Of a DNA stretch of 51,485 nucleotides, positions 1 through 9,508 are shown one piece after another. Every line of letters starts with the position of its first letter. Position 1 is the first letter of the stretch. A program made the translations under genes and the position numbers. Below the pieces are notes generated by a model. The model had not been told where the DNA came from, made no database searches, and saw only the letters and a list, made by a program, of their open reading frames with translations. The DNA is taken from contig CAZHHH010000005.1 of assembly GCA_964532085.1 (NCBI GenBank), positions 1 through 51,485 of the forward strand, written 5' to 3'. This DNA is from CAZHHH01 sp964532085 (GTDB lineage Bacteria; Bacteroidota; Bacteroidia; Bacteroidales; Marinilabiliaceae).

Positions 1-3
1 AAA

Positions 4-966
4 TTAAATTTTATAATACTCTTTGTACCACTTAACAAAACTTTCAAGTCCATCTTCAAATTTTGTTTTTGGTTGATATTCAAACTCTTTTTGTGCAGAT
101 GTTATATCAGCACAAGTGTAGATAACATCGCCAGTTTGCATAGGGAGAAAGTCTACCTTTGCCTCAATTCCTATCTTTTCCTCCAAAATTTTAATAAAAT
201 CTAAGATTTTTATGGGCTTATTATTCCCCATATTATAGATTTTATATTTTGGCAAAGAATCTAGCTTATTTATTAGTTTATGCACACCTTCAGTAATATC
301 ATCTATATATGTAAAGTCTCGCGCCATCTGGCCATTGTTAAAAACAGGTATTACTTCGTCATTAATTATTTTTTTGGTAAATGAGAAATATGCCATATCT
401 GGCCTTCCCCATGGGCCATAAACAGAAAAGAATCTTAGTCCAATAAGTTGTATATCAAATTGTTTTGAATAGCTGTATGCAATAACTTCATTAGCTTTTT
501 TGGTTGCAGCATATATAGATTCAGGATAGTCGGTGCTGTTATGTTCTGAAAATTGCCCACCTTCTCTATCGCCATAGACAGAGCTAGATGATGCATAAAT
601 AATCTTTTTAATCTTATTATGTTTTGAGACTTCAAGCACATTCATAAAGCCTATTAAATTGCTTTCTGCATATTTTAATGGAGCGTCAACACTGTATCTT
701 ACTCCTGCTTGCGCAGATAAATGTATGACTAATGAAAATTTATTTGACGCAAATAGAACCTCAAGGTCATTTCTGTTACAAATATTTATAGAGGAGAAAC
801 TGAAGTTTTTATATGTTTCTAGCTGTTTTAATCTATCATATTTTATTTGAGTGGAGTAATATCCATTAATAGAGTCTACACCAAATACTTCAAACCCTTT
901 TTCTAATAAAAGTTTCGATAAATGGTATCCAATAAAACCAGCTGCTCCTGTTATTAAAATTTTCAT
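4..966 (-). CDS. NAD-dependent nucleotide-sugar epimerase (UDP-glucuronate 4-epimerase-like)
   Basis: This 320-residue extended short-chain dehydrogenase probably interconverts a UDP-sugar, most likely UDP-glucuronate and UDP-galacturonate, for surface polysaccharide or LPS. The N-terminal Rossmann motif GAAGFIG lies at residues 7-13. The active site is visible as Ser127-Ser129 and the YxxxK pair Tyr152/Lys156. The ASSSSVYG stretch and the RFFSVYGPWGRPDMA segment are typical of the UDP-glucuronate epimerase branch. The gene is complete, with its stop a few bases inside the window edge. It sits 7 bp after a glycosyltransferase on the same strand, which supports a glycan role. It is slightly shorter than typical family members (about 330-350 residues). 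The exact substrate cannot be fixed from sequence; dTDP-glucose or GDP-mannose relatives are less likely. Confidence 0.85.
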   Translation of the reverse strand: MKILITGAAGFIGYHLSKLLLEKGFEVFGVDSINGYYSTQIKYDRLKQLETYKNFSFSSINICNRNDLEVLFASNKFSLVIHLSAQAGVRYSVDAPLKYAESNLIGFMNVLEVSKHNKIKKIIYASSSSVYGDREGGQFSEHNSTDYPESIYAATKKANEVIAYSYSKQFDIQLIGLRFFSVYGPWGRPDMAYFSFTKKIINDEVIPVFNNGQMARDFTYIDDITEGVHKLINKLDSLPKYKIYNMGNNKPIKILDFIKILEEKIGIEAKVDFLPMQTGDVIYTCADITSAQKEFEYQPKTKFEDGLESFVKWYKEYYKI

Positions 967-973
967 AACTATT

Positions 974-2059
974 TTATAAACTTAATAGATATTCTTCTGT
1001 CAACTTAACCATTCTATCAATCGTGAAATTAGTAGATATTTTTAAGTGAGCATTTTTTTCAATTTTGTTTTTTAAATCCGCATCACTAAATATCTTATCA
1101 ATTTCTAAAAACAACTCTTTCGGTCTGTTAGGTTCAACAAGAATCCCATCTTTGCCGTTACTTATAAGCTCTTTGTTGCCATTAACATTGGATGTAATAC
1201 AACATTTTCCAATACTCATAGCTTCAAGAACTGCATTGGGCATTCCTTCATAGAGCGAAGGTAATACAAATATATCAGTCTCTTTCATAAATGATAAAAC
1301 ATTTTTTTGGAAGCCTAAAAAAGTAATATATTCGGAAAGTTCTAACTTAGTTACCTCTCTCTTTAATTTTTTCTCTAATTTACCTTTGCCAATAACAACA
1401 AAATGCCAGTTTTTATTCTGTTTTTTTGCCAAATTAGCTGTTTTTATGAGAGTGTCATACCCTTTTTGCTTCGCTAATCTTCCAGCACTTAAAATAGTTT
1501 TTGTTTTTTCGGGAAGTGATAATAATTTGTGGATATCAATCGGTTCTATTTTTTCTATTTCAGGAATTTCAACTCCATTGTAAATAACCTTGATAAAATC
1601 TTCTGGAAACCAATTATATGTTTCATACTCCTCTTTAATAGTTTTTGAATTAGTTATAATTCCGTCTATTAAATTTTTGAAGAAAATCTTATATTTAAGC
1701 TTTTTACTAATAACCTGCAATCCATGTCTTGCAATAACTTTAATGTTTTTATTGCCTAAAGCAGCAATAGAACTAATCTTAGTATCTTTATTTTGTCCAC
1801 AAATAATGTGGCTTATATTATATTTTTTAATTACTCTTTTTAATCTTAAGAATCCTAGAAAATCTATATCAGAATTGAAAGAAACGTTCTCTGTGATGAG
1901 GTTTTTAGCTTTAGCATTTTTTCCAATAATGGAGTTTTTAGCACAACCAACTATAACTGTATGCCCTTTTTCTTCTAGGCCTTTAGCCGCCATAAGCATC
2001 CACTTTTCGCCTCCGCCCCATTTGTTTTTTCCTATAGAATTTAAAAAAAGAATTTGCAT
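974..2059 (-). CDS. Glycosyltransferase family 4 (GT-B fold)
   Basis: The 361-residue cytosolic enzyme likely adds a sugar from a nucleotide donor to a growing surface glycan. The N-terminal acceptor half has a glycine-rich loop (GKNKWGGGEKW, residues 10-20). The C-terminal donor half carries SAGRLAKQKGYDTL and the EGMPNAVLEAM motif, the E-x7-E signature of GT4 enzymes. Length is typical. It abuts the GT9 gene upstream (stop and start are adjacent at 2059/2060) and precedes the epimerase, so the three are probably one transcription unit. Donor and acceptor are unknown. Confidence 0.88.
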   Translation of the reverse strand: MQILFLNSIGKNKWGGGEKWMLMAAKGLEEKGHTVIVGCAKNSIIGKNAKAKNLITENVSFNSDIDFLGFLRLKRVIKKYNISHIICGQNKDTKISSIAALGNKNIKVIARHGLQVISKKLKYKIFFKNLIDGIITNSKTIKEEYETYNWFPEDFIKVIYNGVEIPEIEKIEPIDIHKLLSLPEKTKTILSAGRLAKQKGYDTLIKTANLAKKQNKNWHFVVIGKGKLEKKLKREVTKLELSEYITFLGFQKNVLSFMKETDIFVLPSLYEGMPNAVLEAMSIGKCCITSNVNGNKELISNGKDGILVEPNRPKELFLEIDKIFSDADLKNKIEKNAHLKISTNFTIDRMVKLTEEYLLSL

Positions 2060-3097
2060 TTATGCTTTAGTAATTAATTCTACTTTTTCTAAGACCATTT
2101 CAGGAGTAATGTTGTTCATGCAAGCAAAATCCTCTCTATGGCATGGTTTATTGCCATATACAGAACATGGGCGACAATCTAAATCTACTTGAACGGCCCA
2201 CTCTTTGGGCATATTCCAGCCATAAAATCCAGCATTTGGATGTGTAGCTCCCCAAATACTAACTACTGGAGTATTTACAAGTCTTGCCAAGTGCATATTG
2301 CCCGAGTCCATAGAAATCATAACATTTAGTTTTGAGATTGCCTCTAGTTCATGATTTATGGGTAATTGACCCGCAAGATTATGGACATTGTTAAAATTAC
2401 TACTCCACTCATCCAATGTTTTTTGCTCTTTGCCTCGTCCACCAAAAAGGAATATCTCATAACCAGACTTGTCTAGCTTTTCAATGAGTTTTAACATTTT
2501 ATCTTCTGGCCAAGTTTTCCATATATGTCCAGCAAAAGGTGCTATGCCTATGCGTATTTTATCAGAGTATAGAGTCTTATGAAGATTTTTATTTTCAGAT
2601 GTAACATATAGCTCTTTTCCATTAAAAGTATCTATATTAAATGTATAGCCAGCTTTGAGAAAAACTTCATGATATCTTTCAAACGTGCTTTTTAGTTGTT
2701 TGAGAGTTTTATTTTTCTTTCTAGTTAATTCCTTTTTCTCTTTTCTTCCTTTATCGATTCTGACAACTTTAGTTCCAGATAATTTAAAGAGAGTTGTAAT
2801 GAACTTTGTTCTTATTACGTCGTGTAAATCTGCAATAAAATCATAAGGCCCTATGGATTTTAGTGTTTTAAAAAGTTTCCATAATCCTTTTACCCCTTTG
2901 TGTTTGTTATTGGGATCAAACGGAACAAATGTTACTCCTTTTATTGGAGCAAATAATTTTTGAGCAAAGCCTCTTGATACTACTATTAGTTCTTTGTTTG
3001 GGTATGCATCAGACAATGAGGCAACAACAGGAACTGTCATTGCCACATCACCTAAGGCACTAAGCCTAAGTATCAATATTTTATTTGATTTACTCAC
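2060..3097 (-). CDS. Glycosyltransferase family 9 (LPS heptosyltransferase-like)
   Basis: This 345-residue protein belongs to the ADP-heptose:LPS heptosyltransferase family (GT9). The N-terminus ILRLSALGDVAMTVPVV is the family hallmark, and the C-terminal half contains FGGRGKE and the SMDSGNMHLA donor-site motif. The C-terminus has a cysteine-containing stretch (DCRPC, PCHREDFACM) that is common in this family. The expected role is addition of a core sugar on the cytoplasmic face of the inner membrane. It lies 2 bp after a DUF4254 gene. Whether the sugar is a heptose is not shown. Confidence 0.88.
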   Translation of the reverse strand: MSKSNKILILRLSALGDVAMTVPVVASLSDAYPNKELIVVSRGFAQKLFAPIKGVTFVPFDPNNKHKGVKGLWKLFKTLKSIGPYDFIADLHDVIRTKFITTLFKLSGTKVVRIDKGRKEKKELTRKKNKTLKQLKSTFERYHEVFLKAGYTFNIDTFNGKELYVTSENKNLHKTLYSDKIRIGIAPFAGHIWKTWPEDKMLKLIEKLDKSGYEIFLFGGRGKEQKTLDEWSSNFNNVHNLAGQLPINHELEAISKLNVMISMDSGNMHLARLVNTPVVSIWGATHPNAGFYGWNMPKEWAVQVDLDCRPCSVYGNKPCHREDFACMNNITPEMVLEKVELITKA

Positions 3098-3099
3098 TT

Positions 3100-3702
3100 T
3101 TATTTTTTGTATAAAACAGGATTCAAATCAGGGTCATTATACATCTTCATCTGTTTGTATAATTTCATTTTCTTCTTTCCAGCTTTAATGTCATCAAGTA
3201 ATTCATCAATTGCGGTACTTAAATCAACACGTTGAGTTAAAAGAACATCAAGTTTTGATTGACAACTTTTAATATGTTCTTCGGATGCATCAGTTCTTTT
3301 AGTCTCTTGCTCCATGTGATAAACTTTAAGAGCTAAAATTGACAATCTGTCAACTCCCCACGCAGGAGTTTCAGTGTTTAGTCCAGCATTTGGTTGAGGA
3401 GTAACATCTTTAAATTCATTCATAAAATAACCATCGATGTACTCAACTAAATCTGTTCTATCTTGATTTGATTTATCAATTCTGCGCTTAATTTTAAGAG
3501 CTTCAACTGGGTCAATTTCTGGATTTCTAATAATATCCTCTAAATGCCATTGTACTGCATCAATCCAATTTTTGGCAAACAGTAAAAACTCTATTGAACC
3601 CTCTTTATATGGATTAGTAACTTCAGCATCCACATGGTCTGTAACATGATAAAGGTCTGTGGTCTCTTGAAAAATCTTATTACTTAATTCACTAAATTTC
3701 AT
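3100..3702 (-). CDS. DUF4254 domain protein
   Basis: This 200-residue soluble protein matches the DUF4254 family by recall. Recognisable stretches are YHVTDHVDAEV near the N-terminus, KNWIDAVQWHLEDIIRNP in the middle and AWGVDRLSILALKVYHM around residues 115-131. It appears mostly helical, with no signal peptide or membrane segment. Its function is not established. The 2-bp spacing to the GT9 gene argues for co-translation and a role in the same glycan pathway. No catalytic motif can be named. Confidence 0.75.
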   Translation of the reverse strand: MKFSELSNKIFQETTDLYHVTDHVDAEVTNPYKEGSIEFLLFAKNWIDAVQWHLEDIIRNPEIDPVEALKIKRRIDKSNQDRTDLVEYIDGYFMNEFKDVTPQPNAGLNTETPAWGVDRLSILALKVYHMEQETKRTDASEEHIKSCQSKLDVLLTQRVDLSTAIDELLDDIKAGKKKMKLYKQMKMYNDPDLNPVLYKK

Positions 3703-3741
3703 CTTAAAGTATATTTTTATTTATTATTAATTGAAGAATTT

Positions 3742-4005
3742 TTATTCAATCAATTCGCCATCTTCTAATAAAACAATTAAGTTATTATCCAAACATTCAA
3801 CAGAGCCTTTAGTACATTCAAAACTGTGAGTCTCTTTTTTTAAATCAGTAATATTTATTTTTCCTTTAGTTAATAAAGATATAATATTTCCATGATTTAT
3901 TAAAACTGTAAATCTTCCTTTTTCACCAGGTAAGTCAACAGATTCTATCTCTTGATTAAATAATGTTTTTGTTGGAGTTATTATTTTTAGATGCAAATTA
4001 TTCAT
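3742..4005 (-). CDS. atpC: ATP synthase F1 epsilon subunit, short form
   Basis: The 87-residue protein is the F1 epsilon subunit of the rotary ATP synthase. The beta-sandwich domain is recognisable from LHLKIITPTKTLFNQEIESVDLPGEKGRFTVL-type sequence, here spanning residues 4-35. It ends after the beta-sandwich, so the C-terminal helical hairpin that inhibits ATP hydrolysis in E. coli (about 135 residues in total) is missing. Short forms are known in Bacteroidota. Its ATG overlaps the atpD stop by one base (TAATG), implying translational coupling. Confidence 0.9.
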   Translation of the reverse strand: MNNLHLKIITPTKTLFNQEIESVDLPGEKGRFTVLINHGNIISLLTKGKINITDLKKETHSFECTKGSVECLDNNLIVLLEDGELIE

Positions 4006-5510
4006 TACTCAGCCTCCTTTAAAAGTTTTTCTCCTTTATCAATAGCTTGCTCAATTGTTCCAACTAAGTTAAATGCAGCTTCAGGATATTTATCAAGTTC
4101 TCCAGATAAAATTTTATTAAATCCTTTGATTGTATCTTCAATAGAAACAGATTGTCCTTCAAGACCTGTAAATTGAGAAGCTACAAAGAATGGTTGCGAT
4201 AAGAACCTCTGAACTCTTCGTGCTCTGTGAACAACAAGTTTGTCTTCTTCAGAAAGTTCTTCCATTCCTAAAATTGCAATAATATCTTGCAGTTCCGTGT
4301 ATCTCTGTAAAATTTCTTTTACATCTTGAGCACATTTGTAGTGAGCTTCGCCAACAACATCTTTTGATAAAATTCTTGAAGTTGAATCTAATGGGTCAAC
4401 AGCTGGATAAATTCCTAATTCTGAAATCTTTCTACTTAAAACAGTTGTTGCGTCTAAGTGAGAGAAAGTTGTAGCTGGTGCCGGGTCTGTCAAGTCATCT
4501 GCAGGTACGTAAACCGCTTGTACCGATGTAATTGAGCCATGCTTTGTAGATGTAATACGCTCTTGTAATGCACCCATCTCTGATGATAAAGTTGGCTGAT
4601 ATCCAACAGCAGAAGGCATACGTCCTAAAAGTGCAGATACTTCAGAACCAGCTTGCGTAAATCTAAATATATTATCAATAAAAAGAAGAACATCTCGCCC
4701 AGCTCCTGTGCCATCTCCATCACGGAAACCTTCAGCAATAGTTAAAGCCGAAAGAGCAACTCTTGCACGAGCACCTGGTGGTTCGTTCATCTGTCCGAAA
4801 ACCATACTCACTTGGCTATTTTTTATTGCATCTGGATCAACTTTGTCTAAATCCCAACTTCCATCTTTAATGCTCTCTCTAAATTCATCACCATAATCTA
4901 TAATTCCAGACTCAACCATCTCACGAAGTAAGTCGTTACCTTCACGTGTACGTTCTCCAACACCTCCGAAAACTGATAATCCTTCGTAACTCTTTGCAAT
5001 ATTGTTGATTAACTCTTGAATTAATACAGTCTTTCCAACTCCCGCTCCACCAAATAGACCAATCTTACCACCTTTAGAATATGGACAAATAAGGTCAATT
5101 ACTTTAATACCTGTGTATAAAATTTCAGCCTCTGTGGAAAGCTCTTCAAATTGTGGTGGCTCTCTATGAATTGGTTGTTTCTCTGTTGTCTCAACTTCTG
5201 GAAGTCCATCAATAGAACGACCAACTACGTTTAATAAACGACCTTTAACAGCATCACCAACTGGCATAGATATGGCTTGACCTAATGCAACTACCTCTAA
5301 ACCACGTTGAAGACCATCTGTAGAGTCCATAGAAATACAACGTATAGCATGCTCACCAATGTGTTGCTGGCATTCAATAATTAGCTTGCCTTGAGGAGAA
5401 TTAATTTCTAAAGCCTCATTTATCTCAGGAAGCTCAGTGATACTATTATCAAACTCAACGTCAACAACAGGACCAATAATTTGAATGATTTTTCCTTTTA
5501 CTTGTGTCAT
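4005..5510 (-). CDS. atpD: ATP synthase F1 catalytic beta subunit
   Basis: The 501-residue protein is the catalytic beta subunit of F1Fo ATP synthase. The Walker A motif GGAGVGKT is at residues 154-161. It is followed by the beta-type signature GERTREGNDL and by the segment LLFIDNIFRFTQAGSEVSALLGRMPS. Length is normal or slightly long. It is coupled to atpC, but alpha, gamma, delta and the Fo genes are not in the window. A separate atpDC pair is seen in many Bacteroidota. The 102 bp upstream are very AT-rich and show no clear -7 box on this strand. Confidence 0.97.
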   Translation of the reverse strand: MTQVKGKIIQIIGPVVDVEFDNSITELPEINEALEINSPQGKLIIECQQHIGEHAIRCISMDSTDGLQRGLEVVALGQAISMPVGDAVKGRLLNVVGRSIDGLPEVETTEKQPIHREPPQFEELSTEAEILYTGIKVIDLICPYSKGGKIGLFGGAGVGKTVLIQELINNIAKSYEGLSVFGGVGERTREGNDLLREMVESGIIDYGDEFRESIKDGSWDLDKVDPDAIKNSQVSMVFGQMNEPPGARARVALSALTIAEGFRDGDGTGAGRDVLLFIDNIFRFTQAGSEVSALLGRMPSAVGYQPTLSSEMGALQERITSTKHGSITSVQAVYVPADDLTDPAPATTFSHLDATTVLSRKISELGIYPAVDPLDSTSRILSKDVVGEAHYKCAQDVKEILQRYTELQDIIAILGMEELSEEDKLVVHRARRVQRFLSQPFFVASQFTGLEGQSVSIEDTIKGFNKILSGELDKYPEAAFNLVGTIEQAIDKGEKLLKEAE

Positions 5511-5612
5511 AATATTTTACTAAAATCTATTTTAAAGAAAATCTCAACTAAGTTAATAATTTTAGATGATTTATAAATAAAATTATTAATTAAATTTTTA
5601 TATCTGAATTTT

Positions 5613-6593
5613 TTATCTATTTCTAAACATCAAATTTTGACTAAAATCAATCAATTCATCTTTGATATCTGGATTAATATTTTCTATTTTATTTAATGCA
5701 TCAATTGATTTTGTATAATAGCTCTCCATAAGTTTTTTTGTTTGTGTAGAAACATCAACTTTAGAATATAAATCAATTACTGCATTAATTTTTTCAGAGC
5801 TGTCAAACTCCTCTTTCGAAATCCATTCAACTAACTCTATACGGTCTTTATCTCTTAAATGATTCAAAGCATAGAGTAATAAAAATGTTTTTTTGTTATT
5901 TACTATATCTTGACCTATTGGCTTGCCAAAATCTTCTTCATTTCCATAAACATCGAGCCAATCATCTTTGAGCTGAAAACTGATGCCCAAATTTATTCCA
6001 TAATCATATATATGTTGTGCGTTTTTTTCATCTGCACCTCCGATAATTGCTCCCATTTTTAAGCTTGCACCAATAAGTACTGCTGTCTTGAGCTTTATCA
6101 TCTCCAAATACTCATCAATAGTAACATCATTTCTATCTTCAAACTCCATGTCATATTGCTGTCCTTCACAAACTTCAACTGCTGTTTGATTAAATAGCTT
6201 TATGGATTTAGATAATAAATTTTCAGGAATTTTTGCAACTAATTTATAAGCCTCAATCAACATTGCATCGCCAGAAAGAATTGCACTATTGTTGTTCCAC
6301 TTTTTATGGACTGTAGGTTTATTACGCCTTAAAGGAGAGTTGTCCATTATATCATCATGCAAAAGCGTGAAATTATGGAATGTTTCTAATGCTAGAGCCG
6401 CAGGAATACTTTCTTCTATCTTATTCTCATCAAATAGTGCTGTGGCTGATAGACACAAAACGGGCCTAATGCGTTTCCCACCTAATGAGAGAATATATTT
6501 TATTGGATTATATAAACCCTGAGGGTTATTTTTTGACGGTACCTCCGAAAGTCTGTTTTCTATCAGCTCTCTATAATTATCAAGTTTGCTCAT
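5613..6593 (-). CDS. Polyprenyl diphosphate synthase (short-chain, FPP/GGPP type likely)
   Basis: This 326-residue trans-isoprenyl diphosphate synthase condenses isopentenyl diphosphate with an allylic primer. The first aspartate-rich motif DDIMD is at residues 80-84, followed by the NSPLRR substrate arginines. The second motif DDWLD is at 210-214. An aromatic residue (Phe75) sits five positions before the first motif and there is no two-residue insertion in the motif. In known enzymes this favours a short C15-C20 product, so the chain-length call is inference. Its start overlaps the 3' end of the MMPL transporter gene by 14 bp, implying one operon and perhaps export or placement of an isoprenoid-derived lipid. 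Confidence 0.9.
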   Translation of the reverse strand: MSKLDNYRELIENRLSEVPSKNNPQGLYNPIKYILSLGGKRIRPVLCLSATALFDENKIEESIPAALALETFHNFTLLHDDIMDNSPLRRNKPTVHKKWNNNSAILSGDAMLIEAYKLVAKIPENLLSKSIKLFNQTAVEVCEGQQYDMEFEDRNDVTIDEYLEMIKLKTAVLIGASLKMGAIIGGADEKNAQHIYDYGINLGISFQLKDDWLDVYGNEEDFGKPIGQDIVNNKKTFLLLYALNHLRDKDRIELVEWISKEEFDSSEKINAVIDLYSKVDVSTQTKKLMESYYTKSIDALNKIENINPDIKDELIDFSQNLMFRNR

Positions 6594-9170
6594 CTCTTTT
6601 TATTTCTTTATCTGTTGATTTTCGTTTAATTTTAATTGGCTTTATTACTAAGTCATCAAATTCAATATCGTCATCTTCATTATATATATCTAATAAAGGT
6701 TCTTTAAAATGTTCGTTTGTTACACGTTGGGCAAGAGATAATAGCATACTTGGTAACATTATAATGTTTGAAAACATTGCAACAAACAGAGTAAAAGCAA
6801 TTAGCATACCAAGAGCTGCTGTTCCGCCAAATTCAGATAGACTAAATACACTAAATCCGAAAAATAGAATTATTGATGTGTAAATCATACTTAATCCAGT
6901 CTCTTTCATTGCTAATATTACAGCTGTACGTATATTCCAATTAGTATCGCTCAATTCTTGTCTATATCTGGATAAAAAGTGAATTGTATCATCCACTGAA
7001 ATACCAAATGCAACACTAAATACTAGTATAGTTGATGGTTTTATGGGTATTCCAAAATAACCCATCAGTGCGGCTGTCATTATCAAAGGTATAAGATTTG
7101 GAATAAGTGATACAACAACCATTTTTTTAGATGAAAACATCAATGCCATTATAATAGCAATTAATAATATAGCAAGAAAAATGCTTTGAAATAGGTTCCT
7201 TATAAGATATGTGGTTCCTTCAGCAAATAGTACGCTTGAACCAGTCACTAATGTTTCATAATCAGAAGAAGGGAAAATCTCTTCTACTTTTGATGTTATT
7301 AGTGAGTCTAACTCAATCATTCGCGTTGTCCCAACATCCTCCATTCGTACGTTTATCCGTGCAGATTTAAAAGTTGAATCAACAAAGCTTTGAATAACTT
7401 TTTTAGCATCGCTGCCACTATTGTTATTTAGATATTGTAGAATAAAGTTTCGTTCCATATTATTTGGAATTCTAAAATGCTGCTCATTACCATTATAATA
7501 TGCTTGACGCGAAAACTTTACAATATCTATATATGAAAGTGGTTTAGAAAGTTGAGGTATAGAGTCAAAAATATCGTATAACCTATCAACTTTATGCATA
7601 AATGGTTGAGTTAAAATGTCTCTTGGTTTTTTGCTTTCAACCATTATTTCTAATGGCATTAAGCCTGCGAAATGTTTTTCAAAAAATTTTAAATCTTCAT
7701 ATAATTTGTGCTCTTGAGGTATGTCGTCAAGCATATATCCAGTGGTTTTTATTTTTGTAATACCGTAAAAGCCAGATATTAATAGCAATAAAGCAAAGCC
7801 AAAAACTAGTTTTCTTCTATTTAAGGCAATTTGTATTATTCCACTTAATATTTTATTCATATATGGTCTATCAATATGCTTAATATGCCTCTCCTCTGGA
7901 TCAGGTAGAAAACTAAAAATTATAGGTATAAGCAATAGTGTTAAAAAGAAAACAACAATAATATTTATTGAAGCAACAACTCCAAACTCTACTAAAATTT
8001 TACTACTTGTAAATATAAATGTGCTAAAACCAATGGCAGTAGTTAAGTTTGTTACAAAAGTTGCATTCCCCACACGATATATNNNNNNNNNNNNNNNNNN
8101 NNNNNNNNNNNNNNNNNNNNNNNNNNNNNNNNNNNNNNNNNNNNNNNNNNNNNNNNNNNNNNNNNNNNNNNNNNNNNNNNNNAACCAATGGCAGTAGTTA
8201 AGTTTGTTACAAAAGTTGCATTCCCCACACGATATATAACTCTTTGAAGTGCTTTTATTTTATTTCCATGGTTGCTGAATTCATGATGATATTTATTTAA
8301 AAGATAAACAGAATTAGGTATACCAATAACTATAATAAGTGGAGGAATCATTCCTGTTAAAATTGTAATTTTATAACCTAACAGTGCTTGACTACCTAAT
8401 GCCCAAATAACAGCAACACCAACTACCAGTAGTGCTACCATAACAACTTTAAATGACCTAAAAAATATAAATACGATTATTGTAGTTATAGCCAACGTTA
8501 AAAAGATAAACATATTAAGCTCCTTTTTAACCATCTCTGCAGTCTCTACTCGTATATAAGGTAGCCCAGATGCTTTTACAGAAACTCCACTTTCCGCTTC
8601 ATATTTTTCAACCTCCTTTTTTATATCTTCCATTAATTTGACACGCTCAGAGCTACCAAGAACTTCGGGCACTAGACCTATTGACATTAAGTAAGTTTCT
8701 GTATCTGGATTATATATTAAATGCTCATAAAATGGCAGTGTTTTAATAATATTTAAGCACGAGTTAAGTTCTTGTTGTGTGGGATTATCTGGAATTATAT
8801 TTATTAAATTGAATTTTCTTTCGTCTTGATTTCTAACCAGATTATAAGATTCTGCAATTGATAATGTAGAGCTAACGCCGTATATCTCTTTAATATTTGA
8901 AGATAAGTTTTTCCATTTCTCATAATGTTCTTTTTCAAAAAATTTATCATTCTGAACACCAAGTATCACCATGCTACCTTCTTCGCCAAATTTATCTTTA
9001 AAGCCTTCATATTTTAAAAAAGTGGAGTCAGTTTCAGGAAGTAGTGGTGCATATTGATATGACATTTCAATGTTTTTAGACTGAAAAGCCATAAATATTG
9101 TAATGAGTAATAGTACTATTAAAATTTGAATTCTGTTTTTTAAAATAGTTCGAGCGACCTTAATCCACAT
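6580..9170 (-). CDS. RND/MMPL-family transporter, interrupted only by an assembly gap
   Basis: This is one gene that appears broken because 100 Ns and a duplicated 55-bp contig end lie inside it. Removing 155 bases (one copy plus the Ns) restores a single frame of 811 codons plus stop. The N-terminal part begins MWIKVARTIL, has a membrane segment, a large periplasmic domain and then several helices. The C-terminal part repeats this plan, as in duplicated RND/MMPL exporters with about 12 helices and two periplasmic loops. The motif GISVDDTIHFLSRY in the second half matches the conserved acidic transmembrane helix of the family. Substrates of such proteins are usually lipids or hydrophobic molecules. 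It overlaps a prenyl synthase gene, hinting at an isoprenoid-related cargo (inference). Confidence 0.85.
8028..8237. repeat. 55-bp duplicated contig ends flanking the gap (artefact)
   Basis: Bases 8028-8082 and 8183-8237 are identical (both begin AACCAATGGCAG and end ACACGATATAT). Collapsing them restores the reading frame of the surrounding transporter. A 55-base overlap would fit a de Bruijn assembler run with k=55. This is an assembly artefact rather than a biological repeat. Confidence 0.95.
8083..8182. other. Assembly gap of 100 N
   Basis: Exactly 100 undetermined bases lie within the MMPL transporter gene. The size is a scaffolding placeholder, not a measured distance. Both flanks carry the same 55-bp sequence, so the contigs almost certainly overlap and no real sequence is missing. 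Confidence 0.99.
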
Positions 9171-9508
9171 ATTAGCGAGTAATAAAATATTCTAGTTATC
9201 AATTTAATAAAACTGCTAATTTAAGGATTTTTCTTAGTAGTGTATGTTAAAATTAAAAAATGAATTTTATTTTTTCTATAAAAAAAGTTTTAAATTAGTG
9301 AGTTTTTTAAGAAGTGCAATTGTTTGTTATTTTTAGAATTTTTAGCATTCTTATGCAACTCGCTGTGAGTCAGTGAGGATAGTTATTTTTAAGACTTGTT
9401 AAAAGTGACTTTTCAGTTTGTTAGTAATAATTTAGAAACAAAATAATTAAAGGCTCGTACAAATCGACACATATATGAATTTGAAGAAATAATATTATAA
9501 GGGTGGTT
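9171..9508. other. Divergent intergenic region without a gene
   Basis: About 340 bp separate the leftward transporter gene from the rightward signalling cluster. The region is AT-rich, has no plausible coding frame, and should hold both promoters. I could not find a clean TAnnTTTG box for either direction. The last bases before the yfiR-like ATG (AATATTATAAGGGTGGTT) include a G-rich stretch, unusual here, that could resemble a weak ribosome-binding site. Confidence 0.5.

Noticed and set aside
1590..2192. 200-codon plus-strand frame opposite the glycosyltransferase genes
   Set aside because: It is the antisense shadow of two well-supported genes and its hydrophobic look comes from AT-rich complement.
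9171..9508. Search for a promoter or small RNA in the divergent gap
   Set aside because: No TAnnTTTG box and no strong hairpin with a T-run was found by eye.
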